Shown here piece after piece: positions 1 through 7,569 of a DNA stretch of 64,000 nt (positions are counted from its first letter, which is position 1; each line of letters opens with the position of its first letter). A model generated the notes under the pieces. It did no database searches, was not told where the DNA came from, and worked only from the letters and a program-made list of their open reading frames with translations. The position numbers and the translations under genes are program-made. Source of the DNA: Pontibacillus sp. HMF3514 (GTDB lineage Bacteria > Bacillota > Bacilli > Bacillales > BH030062); NCBI RefSeq assembly GCF_009858175.1, contig NZ_CP047393.1, forward strand, positions 248,001 through 312,000, given 5' to 3'.

Positions 1-2
1 GT

Positions 3-509
3 AAGTGGACGTTATCTTTTTTAGATATTCAATCTGATGAACATGTATTAGAGATTGGATTTGGCCCCGGTTATTGTATTCGAAGCCTCTGTAAAACATA
101 TAGAGATATTCACGTAACGGGGTTAGATCCATCTGGCACGATGGTAGAAGAAGCAACTCGGCGTAATCAAAAGTGGGTAGATGAAGGTAGGGTGGAATTG
201 AAAGAAGCTAAAGCAGGAGAAGTGGATGTCGTTTCAAAACCAATAGATAAAGTTATAACCATTAACAACATCACGTATTGGGAAGACCCTGTTAGGACAC
301 TCAATAACCTTAAAACTCGTATGAGAAAAGCCGGCCGAATTGCGATTACGCTTCAACCTCATGAAAAAGGAGCTTCTGATCAAACGGCTGAATTAGCAGG
401 TGATCAAATACGCTCCTTCTTAGAACAAGCAGGCTTTGAATATGTACGTGTACACCATCGTCCCGGTAAGCCAAACAAAACAACCTGTGTGGTGGGAAGT
501 GCTCCTTAA
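3..509 (+). CDS. Class I SAM-dependent methyltransferase, 5'-truncated by window edge
   Basis: The reading frame is open from base 3, upstream of the first ATG at 141, so the start lies outside the window. The upstream codons encode the glycine-rich SAM-binding motif I (VLEIGFGPG), followed by an acidic residue at the end of the next strand (GLDPS), the usual ribose-binding position. The visible part is 168 residues and ends with a typical Rossmann methyltransferase C-terminus. The substrate cannot be told from the sequence; small-molecule (UbiE/Methyltransf_11-like) methylation is the likeliest class. Starting at 141 would delete the cofactor site, so that start is wrong. Confidence 0.8.
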   Translation, partial: KWTLSFLDIQSDEHVLEIGFGPGYCIRSLCKTYRDIHVTGLDPSGTMVEEATRRNQKWVDEGRVELKEAKAGEVDVVSKPIDKVITINNITYWEDPVRTLNNLKTRMRKAGRIAITLQPHEKGASDQTAELAGDQIRSFLEQAGFEYVRVHHRPGKPNKTTCVVGSAP

Positions 510-589
510 TAGAGACCTTTAGAATAAAAGTTTGCGAGTGGGATTATACTTTGTTGACTATGTTACAGTATAAGCAAGGAGGGACGAGT

Positions 590-847
590 ATGGATATTAA
601 AATTTCCAAAGATGACAAAGATCAAATTATCGCTCAGATTCAAGCTTATTTTGAAATGGAACGTGGTGAAGAGCTTGGGATGATCGGAGCTGAACAGTTT
701 TATCATTATTTTGTAAAAGAGATTGGTCCTTACATATACAATCAAGGCGTGCGAGATGCGAAGAAAATGATTGATGAAAAGATGATGAATATCGACGAGG
801 ATATTACATCGTTAGAAAAACCTATTTATGTGCAACGTGAACGGTAG
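590..847 (+). CDS. DUF2164 family protein
   Basis: This is an 85-residue acidic protein of unknown function. The start at 590 is chosen because an AAGGAGGG ribosome binding site lies six bases upstream; an in-frame upstream start at 551 has none. The sequence has the pattern I recognise as DUF2164: an N-terminal ISKDDKDQIIAQIQ helix, then YFEMERGEELGMIGAEQF, then IGPYIYNQG and a C-terminal helical stretch. No catalytic motif or membrane segment is visible. It stands alone between the methyltransferase and the acetyltransferase. The family call comes from recall of the motif pattern, and no function is implied. Confidence 0.75.
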   Translation: MDIKISKDDKDQIIAQIQAYFEMERGEELGMIGAEQFYHYFVKEIGPYIYNQGVRDAKKMIDEKMMNIDEDITSLEKPIYVQRER

Positions 848-1072
848 AGTCCTGGTGACTTGCCGTTTTTTAATTTTTTGATATTCGTTTTGAGAGGTGG
901 TTTAATCCCTTAAATAATAAACGTACGAGCTTATACATAATTCAAAATGGAGCTACAATAAGAAAAAGAAGAATGGGCGATTCTGTCTATAGAATCAAAT
1001 GAAGAATTAAAACTTGATATGACCACCTAATATGATTAACATAGATTCATTAACATAAAAGGAGCGTCCTTC

Positions 1073-1573
1073 ATGATTCGAATAGCAAATAAAGACGATA
1101 TAAAAGATATTTTATTCATCTATAACGATGCGGTTGTAAACACTACGGCTGTATATGATTATGAACCCTATTCTTACGAAAACCGTGTTCAGTGGTTTGA
1201 AAAGAAACAAAAAGCTAGCGTACCCATTATGGTTTATGAAGAAGATGGAGAAGTTTGTGGATTTGCTACATATGGTGCCTTCAGGGATTGGCCTGCCTAT
1301 CAATATACTGTTGAGCATTCTGTATATGTGAACCCTAAACATGGTGGTAAAGGTATCGGTGGCACGTTACTAAAAGAGATCATAAAAGCCGCTAAACAGG
1401 ATGGCTATATTACCATGGTTGCAGGGATTGATGGTACGAACAAAGGAAGTATATCCTTGCATGAAAAAGTAGGGTTTACATATAGTGGGACTATTCAGAA
1501 AGCGGGTTATAAATTTGATCGGTGGTTGGACTTAGCATTTTATCAGATCGATTTAGAGCGTGTGAATAATTAG
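1073..1573 (+). CDS. GNAT N-acetyltransferase, phosphinothricin/amino-acid acetyltransferase-like
   Basis: This is a 166-residue single-domain GNAT protein. It begins IRIANKDDIKDILFIYNDAV, as in the PAT/MnaT/YwnH group that acetylates phosphinothricin, methionine sulfone or related amino acids using acetyl-CoA. The acetyl-CoA pyrophosphate loop is visible as HGGKGIGGTLL near residues 96-106. The C-terminal half has the characteristic NKGSISLHEKVGF motif. A GGAGCG ribosome binding site precedes the ATG. It is an isolated gene with no operon partner. The exact substrate is not determinable here; the original role is probably detoxification of an amino-acid analogue. Confidence 0.85.
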   Translation: MIRIANKDDIKDILFIYNDAVVNTTAVYDYEPYSYENRVQWFEKKQKASVPIMVYEEDGEVCGFATYGAFRDWPAYQYTVEHSVYVNPKHGGKGIGGTLLKEIIKAAKQDGYITMVAGIDGTNKGSISLHEKVGFTYSGTIQKAGYKFDRWLDLAFYQIDLERVNN

Positions 1574-1653
1574 ATATGGAAACATTTACTACATTAGGGG
1601 GAGCATTCTTTTTGATAAACTCTACTTAACAGATAATGAATAGGGTGTAAGAC

Positions 1654-2082
1654 ATGATCATAAAGAACTTCATTTATAAACTAAGAGACAGTCAAAAGTT
1701 TTATCTCCTTAATTTTGTTTTTATATTAATAGGGTTAGTTTCGTCTATGATCCTTACAAGTGAATCCATCATATGGGGGCAGCGATTAATTATCTTTTGG
1801 ATAGGATTATTGGTGTACATTTCGGTATTTCTAGGAGTAGATCCAATGATTAAAGGAGTAGGATTAGCACTGCTACCGATGGGGATCACAGGAGTATTTA
1901 TACAAATACTAGAAAATGTTCCTGTAATCTATTATAACAAATGGCTTGAGGCGGATACTGTTAGAGGCGGTGGCCCTGTCAGCTTATTTTTCTACATGAT
2001 ATTATTTATAGTTCTCAAGGTATTTAAGGTTGAACCCTATATGCTAAAGTTGGCGAGGGAGCAACAAAATAAATCCAAATAA
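1654..2082 (+). CDS. Hypothetical four-helix membrane protein
   Basis: I do not recognise this 142-residue protein. It has four hydrophobic segments at about residues 15-35, 44-62, 70-90 and 107-125, with short charged ends, so it is an integral cytoplasmic-membrane protein. The last segment is followed by a basic, lysine-rich tail. Codon use is ordinary for the window. It ends directly at a strong bidirectional terminator shared with the convergent cadA gene. No soluble domain, cysteine pair or transporter signature is visible, so no function is assigned. Confidence 0.6.
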   Translation: MIIKNFIYKLRDSQKFYLLNFVFILIGLVSSMILTSESIIWGQRLIIFWIGLLVYISVFLGVDPMIKGVGLALLPMGITGVFIQILENVPVIYYNKWLEADTVRGGGPVSLFFYMILFIVLKVFKVEPYMLKLAREQQNKSK

Positions 2083-2123
2083 AAAAGCTTGAGGCACTTC
2101 TTAGGAGCCTCAAGCTTTTTTTA
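2081..2123. terminator. Bidirectional terminator between membrane protein gene and cadA
   Basis: The hairpin AAGCTTGAGGC/GCCTCAAGCTT has an A-run on one side and a T-run on the other, so it can stop transcription from both strands. Confidence 0.9.
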
Positions 2124-4136
2124 TTTGGTTCTTAACAGCCTTAGTCCATTCAACGTTACAAGTAATGTCGCGCCCATGTCTGCAAATATAGCGATCCATA
2201 ATGTTAGCCAGCCAGGGATTACAAGTAACAACGCTAGTAGCTTAACTATAAGGGCAAAGCTAATGTTTTGTTTAATCACTCGTAATGCTTTGCGGCTGAG
2301 GCGAATGGTAAATGGCAGCTTATCGAGATCATCGGCCATTAGTGCAATATCAGCTGTTTCCAGAGCTGTATCGGTTCCTGCTCCACCCATAGCTACACCT
2401 ACAGTTGATGTTGCTAGAGCAGGGGCATCATTCACACCGTCTCCGACCATTGCAACTGGTCCAACATTTTTCTCATAATGCTTAATCCATTCGAGCTTTT
2501 GCTGAGGAAGAAGTTCTGCTTTGACCTCTTTCACACCAGACTCTTCACCTAGTGATTTTGCGGTAAGGTGATGATCACCTGTTAACATTACAGTTTCTCT
2601 GATCCCTAGTTCATGAATGGTCGATAAAATATTCGTTGCATGTTCCCGTAGTTCATCACGGACTGCAAGAATCACATCAATTTCATGTGATGTACCCGCG
2701 ATCATAACGGTCTTACCTTGTTTCTGTAACGATTCAACAAGCTCAAGAATGTTTTGTGGAACATCCATAGAAAGATCTTCAGTAAATAGTGCGAGAGACC
2801 CTACGTAATACGTTGATCCATTGAACTCTCCAGATATCCCTTTGCCTGTAATCGATTGAAACTCGTCAACCTCTATAGGAGCAATCTCTTCTTCTTGAGT
2901 TCTCTTCAAAATGGCTGATGCTAGAGGATGCTGAGATTTCGTTTCTAATCCCGCGACTTGAGCTAAAATTTTCGAGCGGTTTTCATCGGAAACGAACTTT
3001 AGGTCCGTAACTTCTGGAACTCCTTTTGTTAGCGTTCCGGTTTTATCAAACGCAACGGCTTTAACTTTTGCGACTTGTTCTAGATAGATTCCGCCTTTAA
3101 CAAGCACGCCATTTCGAGCAGCGTTTCCTATCGCAGTTACAATTGAGACAGGGGTTGAAATAACGAGAGCACAAGGACATCCCACAACGAGAACAGCTAA
3201 TCCTTGGTACACCCATGTTGACCAAGAAGCACCACCGATCAATGGAGGTAATATAGCGACAAGAAAAGCGACAGCGATTATTGCTGGTGTATAGTATTTT
3301 GCAAATTGATCCACGAACTTTTGAGAAGGTGCTCTTTCAGCTTGAGCTTCTTCTACAAGGTGAATAATCTTCGCAATTGTTGTATCGTCAACATGTTTGG
3401 TAACCTCAATTTCCAAGAACCCTTCTGTATTCAGTGTTCCTGCAAAAGCTTCGTCACCTTCTGTCTTTTCAACAGGGACAGATTCTCCAGTGATGGCGGC
3501 TTGATTAACTGAGGAGCGACCATCTTTTACAATACCATCCATAGCAATTTTCTCGCCTGGTTTAACAAGCATGATATCGCCAATTTGTATGTCTTCAACG
3601 TCTACGGTCAATTCATTCTGACCGCGTCTGATTGTTGCGGTTTTAGGAGCAATGTCCATGAGTGATCGAATAGACGAGCGAGCTTTATCCATGGAATAAG
3701 CTTCGAGTGCTTCACTAATCGCAAATAAAACAACTACGACTGCAGCTTCTCCCCATTCTCCAATGATTGAAGCACCAATAATGGCAATGGTCATCAAGGT
3801 GCGCATATCAAACTCAAGACGAAGCAGGTTCTTGAACCCAGTTTTAAAGAGGGGGATCCCTGCTGCAAGAATGGCACCGATGAAGAAACCAATGGTAGCA
3901 CCATCATGTTCTCCAACTGTAAAAGAAGAGGTGTATCCACAAACAATGAGAAGGATAGCGAATATTTCTTGCCAATATCGCTTAATAAAAGGTGTCTTTG
4001 GTGTCTCTTCTTTCTTTTCTCCTTCAGGTCTTACCGATAAATTTTCAAAGGCGCCTGCTTTTTCTAAATCCTCTACGGTCGTATCACCATAGACAGAAAT
4101 TTTCGAAGCGCCGAAATTAATTTGAGCATCTTTCAC
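2121..4136 (-). CDS. cadA: Cd/Zn/Co-exporting P1B-type ATPase CadA (translatable part, GTG start after an in-frame UGA)
   Basis: This is a heavy-metal-translocating P1B ATPase that exports Cd(II), Zn(II) or Co(II) across the cytoplasmic membrane. In the 671-residue frame the TGES dephosphorylation loop is at 217-220, the transmembrane metal site CPC at 320-322, and the phosphorylated Asp in DKTGTLT at 364; the GDGVNDAP hinge and the GWLTLWIAI last helix are near the C-terminus. Homology does not begin at 4136: codons continuing upstream to a GTG at 4250 encode a normal N-terminal HMA domain, interrupted once by UGA at 4187-4185. GTG 4136 has no visible ribosome binding site of its own, whereas GTG 4250 has AAAGGAGGTG. 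The gene may make an HMA-less pump by reinitiation, be read through, or be a pseudogene. The pair with cadC argues for metal-induced expression. Confidence 0.85.
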   Translation of the reverse strand: MKDAQINFGASKISVYGDTTVEDLEKAGAFENLSVRPEGEKKEETPKTPFIKRYWQEIFAILLIVCGYTSSFTVGEHDGATIGFFIGAILAAGIPLFKTGFKNLLRLEFDMRTLMTIAIIGASIIGEWGEAAVVVVLFAISEALEAYSMDKARSSIRSLMDIAPKTATIRRGQNELTVDVEDIQIGDIMLVKPGEKIAMDGIVKDGRSSVNQAAITGESVPVEKTEGDEAFAGTLNTEGFLEIEVTKHVDDTTIAKIIHLVEEAQAERAPSQKFVDQFAKYYTPAIIAVAFLVAILPPLIGGASWSTWVYQGLAVLVVGCPCALVISTPVSIVTAIGNAARNGVLVKGGIYLEQVAKVKAVAFDKTGTLTKGVPEVTDLKFVSDENRSKILAQVAGLETKSQHPLASAILKRTQEEEIAPIEVDEFQSITGKGISGEFNGSTYYVGSLALFTEDLSMDVPQNILELVESLQKQGKTVMIAGTSHEIDVILAVRDELREHATNILSTIHELGIRETVMLTGDHHLTAKSLGEESGVKEVKAELLPQQKLEWIKHYEKNVGPVAMVGDGVNDAPALATSTVGVAMGGAGTDTALETADIALMADDLDKLPFTIRLSRKALRVIKQNISFALIVKLLALLLVIPGWLTLWIAIFADMGATLLVTLNGLRLLRTK

Positions 4137-4250
4137 ACCATCCAGGTGCTTAACGTTCGTTTCGAACTTTTTGGCACAGTTTGCTCAGGTGAGACCTTCA
4201 ATACGATAAATCTCTTTTTCCTGTTCTGTATCAGCTTGATTCGTCGTCAC
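4137..4250 (-). pseudogene. cadA: N-terminal HMA domain of CadA, interrupted by UGA at the first Cys of CxxC
   Basis: Reading from GTG 4250 (ribosome binding site AAAGGAGGTG seven bases upstream, overlapping the end of cadC by 20 bases) gives MTTNQADTEQEKEIYRIEG, then LT, stop, ANCAKKF and on in frame into the ATPase. The stop codon TGA (4187-4185) occupies the place of the first cysteine in the conserved LTCANCA metal-binding motif. TGA differs from both Cys codons by one base. The frame is otherwise intact, so this is a single nonsense change, a sequencing error, or recoding. Confidence 0.8.
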
Positions 4251-4608
4251 GGTGCTTCACCTCCTTTTGGTGCGTAAAGGCAAGTTGAACGATTTGCTTT
4301 ACGTGATCATCGTCTAAGGAATAGTATGCGAGTTTTCCTTGTTTTCGATAACGTGCTAATCCTAATTTACGTAAATGGCGCAAGTGATGGGAAGCGGTTG
4401 CTGTTGATGAACCCACTATATTCGCTACATCACATACACAAAGTTCCTCTTCCTGTAAAAGGGCATATGCTATCGTGAGACGGGTTCCGTCAGATAGGGC
4501 TTTGAATATATGAGCTACACTTAGCGGCTCTTGATGTTGTAAGGATTCTTTAACACGATTCACCGTATCTTCATGGACACAGGTGACATCGCAAGTATCT
4601 TTAGACAT
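4231..4608 (-). CDS. cadC: ArsR/SmtB-family metal-responsive repressor CadC
   Basis: This is a 125-residue winged-helix repressor that releases DNA on binding Cd, Pb or Zn. The start at 4608 is chosen for its GGAGG ribosome binding site. The N-terminus carries DTCDVTC and the recognition region carries ELCVCDVA; these cysteines correspond to the alpha3N thiolate site of staphylococcal CadC. The helix-turn-helix core follows (SSTATASHHLRHLRKLGL). The C-terminus is acidic and histidine-containing (DDDHVKQIVQLAFTH), in the place of the alpha5 zinc site. It is the first gene of the cadC-cadA operon and overlaps cadA by 20 bases. Two operator palindromes lie just upstream. Confidence 0.9.
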   Translation of the reverse strand: MSKDTCDVTCVHEDTVNRVKESLQHQEPLSVAHIFKALSDGTRLTIAYALLQEEELCVCDVANIVGSSTATASHHLRHLRKLGLARYRKQGKLAYYSLDDDHVKQIVQLAFTHQKEVKHRDDESS

Positions 4609-4624
4609 TCGTTTTCCTCCATCA

Positions 4625-4675
4625 TTCAAATGATCGTTTGAGTATACTATATTCAAATGGGTGTTTGAATGTCAA
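4625..4675 (-). promoter_or_regulatory. cadC-cadA promoter with two CadC-type operators
   Basis: Two TCAAA-N7-TTTGA palindromes are visible, at about 4625-4642 and 4651-4670 (ATTCAAAT...GTTTGAAT). A minus-strand promoter with -35 TTGACA (4675-4670) and -10 TATAGT (4651-4646), spacer 18, overlaps the upstream palindrome. CadC bound there would occlude RNA polymerase. Confidence 0.75.
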
Positions 4676-4723
4676 TGATAGATCCGTTTATATAAAAAAT
4701 TTTTATATGGGGTTATTCAATTA

Positions 4724-5383
4724 TATGGCAGTTATGTGGAATAACTGTTTTAGTGAGAGAGGCGGTTCCGTTGCTATTGTGGAGTACGGTGGGATTGGGA
4801 ACGGGTTGCTTTCCCCGGACGAACGATCGAGCCTCCTCATACGCTATGCTTCTTGCGGGGTCTCGCTCGCCCGTATTTCCGGAGGAGTCAACCCGTTCCC
4901 AAGCCCACCTTAGCCGAATGGTGATTAACGGAACCGTAGCGATATGAGGAGGTAATGCTTACGGACATTTGTTCCGCTATTTCACCTTAAAATGGTTTTT
5001 CTAAAGAGCTTACGGACATTCATTCCGCTAATTGCTGCAAATCACCTTAATAAAGAGCAATATGTCACAAATAAGGTACCATATGTCCGTAACGACTCTC
5101 GAAATGCCTTTAAAGTTCAAAATAATGGAACAGATGTCCGTAAGGGTTAGAGCTCACACAACTAGGGTCCGTTAACCTCCATACAAGCAAGGGGGGAAGG
5201 AAACGTCGTACTCCAGTGGTAGAAAGGGCGGCCGAGATCCCGCAAGGAGCGCAGCGGATGAGGAAGCTCGGACGGTCTTCCACAGGAGTATCGACGTTTC
5301 ACTGACCCCCTAACTCTCACAAAAGCAACGGACTCCTCTCATATTTATCTCGATTCCAAGTCTTCCACATAAGGGGGCTTTAA
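4724..5383. repeat. Composite structured repeat, locus 1 (C'-A1-spacer-B1-C1)
   Basis: No gene lies between 4609 and 5443. The gap holds A1 (4764-4935, 172 bp), bounded by GGTTCCGTT/AACGGAACC and containing a 21-bp stem with one mismatch. After a 230-bp spacer comes B1 (5166-5336), a relative of A1 in inverted orientation, ending AGCAACGGACTCC, with its own inner stem GAAACGTCG/CGACGTTTC. C1 (5345-5383) matches 21967-22005 in inverted orientation at 38 of 39 bases. A degenerate partner of C lies at about 4724-4760. The same assembly recurs at 21967-22565. Confidence 0.8.
4958..5144. repeat. Four short TTACGGACAT repeats inside the locus 1 spacer
   Basis: CTTACGGACATTTGTTCCGCTAT (4958-4980) and its near copy at 5009-5030 are direct repeats. 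Inverted, shorter copies (ATGTCCGTAA) lie at 5083-5092 and 5128-5144 (GGAACAGATGTCCGTAAG). The array is itself roughly palindromic. Confidence 0.7.
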
Positions 5384-5398
5384 CAGAAGAATGGACCA

Positions 5399-5436
5399 TA
5401 AAAAAAGCATGACATCCATTTAAAGACGTCATGCTT
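5399..5436 (-). terminator. Terminator of the VOC-family gene
   Basis: The stem AAGCATGAC/GTCATGCTT is followed, on the minus strand, by a run of T. Confidence 0.85.
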
Positions 5437-5443
5437 AGAAGGA

Positions 5444-6133
5444 TTAAATATTAATATTACCAAACTTCGCATTAATCCCTTCTCCTTTTGAAAGAGAAAG
5501 GGTGCCATTACCAAGTTCCCAATCATACGAAGGGTTCCCAGCTAAGTCCGTAGAAGGGGTTGGTTCTCCTAGCTGATAAAGGTGCATCCATTCTTCCTTC
5601 GATTTCTCGAGTTCATCAACACCAATATGAATCGTATTGAAGGGGATAGAGTTGGTGTCTTCTGGGTTGTCAGGAGAGTTGATGTCACCTCCCCATTCAA
5701 TAACAAATGGTAACACTTTTGATTCAAAATTAAATTTTGGGAAGAGCATTCTCCAGGATAACGTATAGCCGTTTGGTTTTGTACGACTTCCTTCAAATGG
5801 TCCTTGGTAGGGGATACGCTCCTCATCCCAATATTCAATAAGCGAATTCATATCAGATGTTCTTAAAGCAAAGGTGATAGGACCTTCCACGTCTTGGTCA
5901 TGGTTGTGTATAAGGTGTTGGATAAGCGGATTGCCTGAATTCAAGGCAGTGTCATAATCTTGGACACCAAGCCACTCAATATAAGCCTGATTACTGAAGA
6001 AAGCTAAATGGTTATAGGTTCCCCAAGCCTTATGCTCTCCACCTTGCACCCCGATCACCCCATGCTTCATATTCATATCTTTTTTTGCCTGCTCAGGTGA
6101 TTTAGCAGCAACAACTAGATGATCAAAATACAT
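5444..6133 (-). CDS. Glyoxalase-like (VOC superfamily) protein
   Basis: This is a 229-residue cytoplasmic protein with two beta-alpha-beta-beta-beta modules. The N-terminus MYFDHLVVAAKSPEQAKKDM and the segment HLAFFSNQAYIEWLGVQD are typical of the Glyoxalase_3-like family within the vicinal-oxygen-chelate fold. The start at 6133 is preferred over the longer frame because AAAGGAGG precedes it. Candidate metal ligands are the His of FDHLVV and the Glu of AYIEWLG. The substrate is unknown; such proteins often isomerise or open small oxygenated metabolites. It stands alone between repeat locus 1 and the sigma-like gene. Confidence 0.75.
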   Translation of the reverse strand: MYFDHLVVAAKSPEQAKKDMNMKHGVIGVQGGEHKAWGTYNHLAFFSNQAYIEWLGVQDYDTALNSGNPLIQHLIHNHDQDVEGPITFALRTSDMNSLIEYWDEERIPYQGPFEGSRTKPNGYTLSWRMLFPKFNFESKVLPFVIEWGGDINSPDNPEDTNSIPFNTIHIGVDELEKSKEEWMHLYQLGEPTPSTDLAGNPSYDWELGNGTLSLSKGEGINAKFGNINI

Positions 6134-6232
6134 AAGAAAGCCTCCTTTGGCTTTTGAATCCATTATTCAATTTACCCTTATTATTAAGGTGGAAAACGAA
6201 GTGAAAAGGGCAGTGAGTCATTTACCTTTTTA

Positions 6233-6424
6233 CTATAATTTTTCACCCACAGGCTTCGCACACTTCGGACAAACAATCCAGGTTTCATGAAGGGGTTGGT
6301 CACAGCGATTGCAAGTTTCCATTTGGCTTGCTCCACACTTAGGACAGTAGAGGTAAGGGACACGGTATTTATCCGGGAGGGCATTAAGCGTTTCTAAAAA
6401 CTGTTCATCTGACTCTTGTTTCAT
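6233..6424 (-). CDS. Small double zinc-ribbon protein, possibly the C-terminal part of the upstream sigma factor
   Basis: This 63-residue frame starts with an ATG overlapping the stop of the upstream gene (ATGA). It has two CxxC pairs of one ribbon and another pair (CPKCG, CNRC, CPKC), giving a compact zinc-ribbon (DZR-like) tail ending GEKL. Its first 20 residues (EQFLETLNALPDKYRVPYLY) look like the beginning of sigma region 4.1. The same frame stays open upstream for about 35 codons with sigma-linker-like sequence. It could therefore be a separate translationally coupled protein or the 3' half of a frameshifted sigma-zinc-ribbon fusion; I favour the second. Confidence 0.55.
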   Translation of the reverse strand: MKQESDEQFLETLNALPDKYRVPYLYCPKCGASQMETCNRCDQPLHETWIVCPKCAKPVGEKL

Positions 6425-6786
6425 TGTGAGGTCTTCCTGTGTTGCTGACTGTGATGGTAAACGAGCCAGTTGGATGTCTTTATCCTCATTGAGAAGAAAT
6501 CCTTAACAACATTAAGCCAACGTTTCTTCTTTGTATATTCATCACGATATAAGTTCATACAAATGGTACATAACCATGTTTGGAAGGGGCCATCTCCGTC
6601 ATAACGGTTTAACGATCGGAAAACACGGACCCAAGTTTCTTGGAAGAGGTCATCTGCTTCGACCTGTGATTTTGTGAGTCGTAATGAAAATCGATACAAC
6701 ATGGTTTGGTGCTTATGAACGAGCATATCTGCAGCGTATTCATTTCCATTTTGATAGGCGTTAATTAATGCCTTTTCATCTTTCAT
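6421..6786 (-). CDS. ECF-type sigma-70 factor, region 2 (apparently frameshifted)
   Basis: The first 95 or so of 121 residues are a clear ECF sigma region 2: the helix around YRFSLRL is followed by ADDLFQETWVRVFRSLNRY (core RNA polymerase binding) and FQTWLCTICMNLYRDEY (-10 recognition). After KDFFS the frame turns into atypical sequence and stops at 6421. The frame shifted by one base continues LLNEDKDIQLARLPSQS and reaches the start of region 4, then the zinc ribbon. A canonical region 4 helix-turn-helix is missing in both frames. The start at 6786 has an AGGGGGC ribosome binding site. The product is probably inactive or depends on frameshifting. Confidence 0.65.
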   Translation of the reverse strand: MKDEKALINAYQNGNEYAADMLVHKHQTMLYRFSLRLTKSQVEADDLFQETWVRVFRSLNRYDGDGPFQTWLCTICMNLYRDEYTKKKRWLNVVKDFFSMRIKTSNWLVYHHSQQHRKTSQ

Positions 6787-6861
6787 TGTCCGTGCCCCCT
6801 TTCACTTTCTTTTACGGTTAGTGAGGGAGAAAGTTCAAGGAAATAAAAAATTCTTTGCTAA

Positions 6862-6890
6862 GAAAAAAGCAGCCCTCAACAGGAGCTGCT
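6862..6890 (-). terminator. Terminator of the DinB-family gene
   Basis: AGCAGC/GCTGCT hairpin followed on the minus strand by TTTTTTC. Confidence 0.7.
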
Positions 6891-6898
6891 CAACTACA

Positions 6899-7381
6899 TT
6901 ATAAAGCTTCTTTTATTTCTTGTATCTGTTCAAGGTGGCGAATTTCATGCCATCCAATAAATTCCGCCCATTGTTCTAGGTTCATATCGCCAAAGGCGGG
7001 GTGGGGCATGACTCTGTTTTGAAGGAGTTCTTGGTCCTTATTATGAATAAGGAAAAGCATTTGTTCACGTGATTTTTCTAAGTGATCTTTAGCATCTTGG
7101 ATGGATTCGAATTGACCTTTTGGCTGTATATATTCTGGAGCTTCAACTTTATAGTCTCGCCCTTGAGTACGATGAATTGGTTTTAATTCGGCTTGTTGAT
7201 CTGATCCTTTTTCAAGAGCGTTCGCCATCTGCTGGACAACAAAGCCCTCAATTAAATATAAATGCTCAAGGACCTCAAGAATACTCCAACTTTCATCTGA
7301 TGGCTTAGTGCGAGCTTGGTCATCAGTAAGACTTTGTAAGAATTCTAAGATTTGATTTCTCTTTTCTTCTAATCCGTACAT
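6899..7381 (-). CDS. DinB-superfamily protein
   Basis: This is a 160-residue four-helix-bundle protein of the DinB/YfiT metalloprotein superfamily. The pattern W-SILEVLEHLYLIEG (about residues 31-44) and the C-terminal FIGWHEIRHLEQI (about 144-156) supply the three histidines that usually bind a divalent metal in this fold (HLY, WHE, RHLEQ). Many members are thiol-S-transferases, for example with bacillithiol, but activity cannot be inferred from this sequence alone. It is monocistronic with its own terminator. Confidence 0.8.
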   Translation of the reverse strand: MYGLEEKRNQILEFLQSLTDDQARTKPSDESWSILEVLEHLYLIEGFVVQQMANALEKGSDQQAELKPIHRTQGRDYKVEAPEYIQPKGQFESIQDAKDHLEKSREQMLFLIHNKDQELLQNRVMPHPAFGDMNLEQWAEFIGWHEIRHLEQIQEIKEAL

Positions 7382-7523
7382 ATTAAACCGTCCTTTATAA
7401 ATGAATTTGAAGTAAGTGTATCATGGTGAAGGTGTAGATCCCTATTGAAATGTTTGGGGATAAAATGCTGTTTGATCGAAGTGTGGTGGTGTTGTAATTA
7501 GAAAGGTTGGGAGAGGGTTCGGA

Positions 7524-7569
7524 AATAATCATGAAGCCCGAGGTTTTATACTCGGGCTTCATGATTATT
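7524..7569 (-). terminator. Long palindromic terminator overlapping the stop of the luciferase-like gene
   Basis: A perfect 19-bp inverted repeat (AATAATCATGAAGCCCGAG and its complement) flanks an 8-base loop. It overlaps the last codons of the gene. The T-run is weak, so efficiency is uncertain. Confidence 0.65.

Noticed and set aside
4150-4184. Possible SECIS element after the cadA UGA
   Set aside because: Only a 5-bp hairpin with an AAA loop starts at the right distance; a CACC/GGUG hairpin lies too far. Neither has the canonical GU-containing loop, and no sel genes are in the window.
4638-4947. Two overlapping open frames of 91 and 64 codons in repeat element A1
   Set aside because: They translate the GC-rich palindromic repeat; similar frames appear in A2, in keeping with stem sequence and not coding selection.
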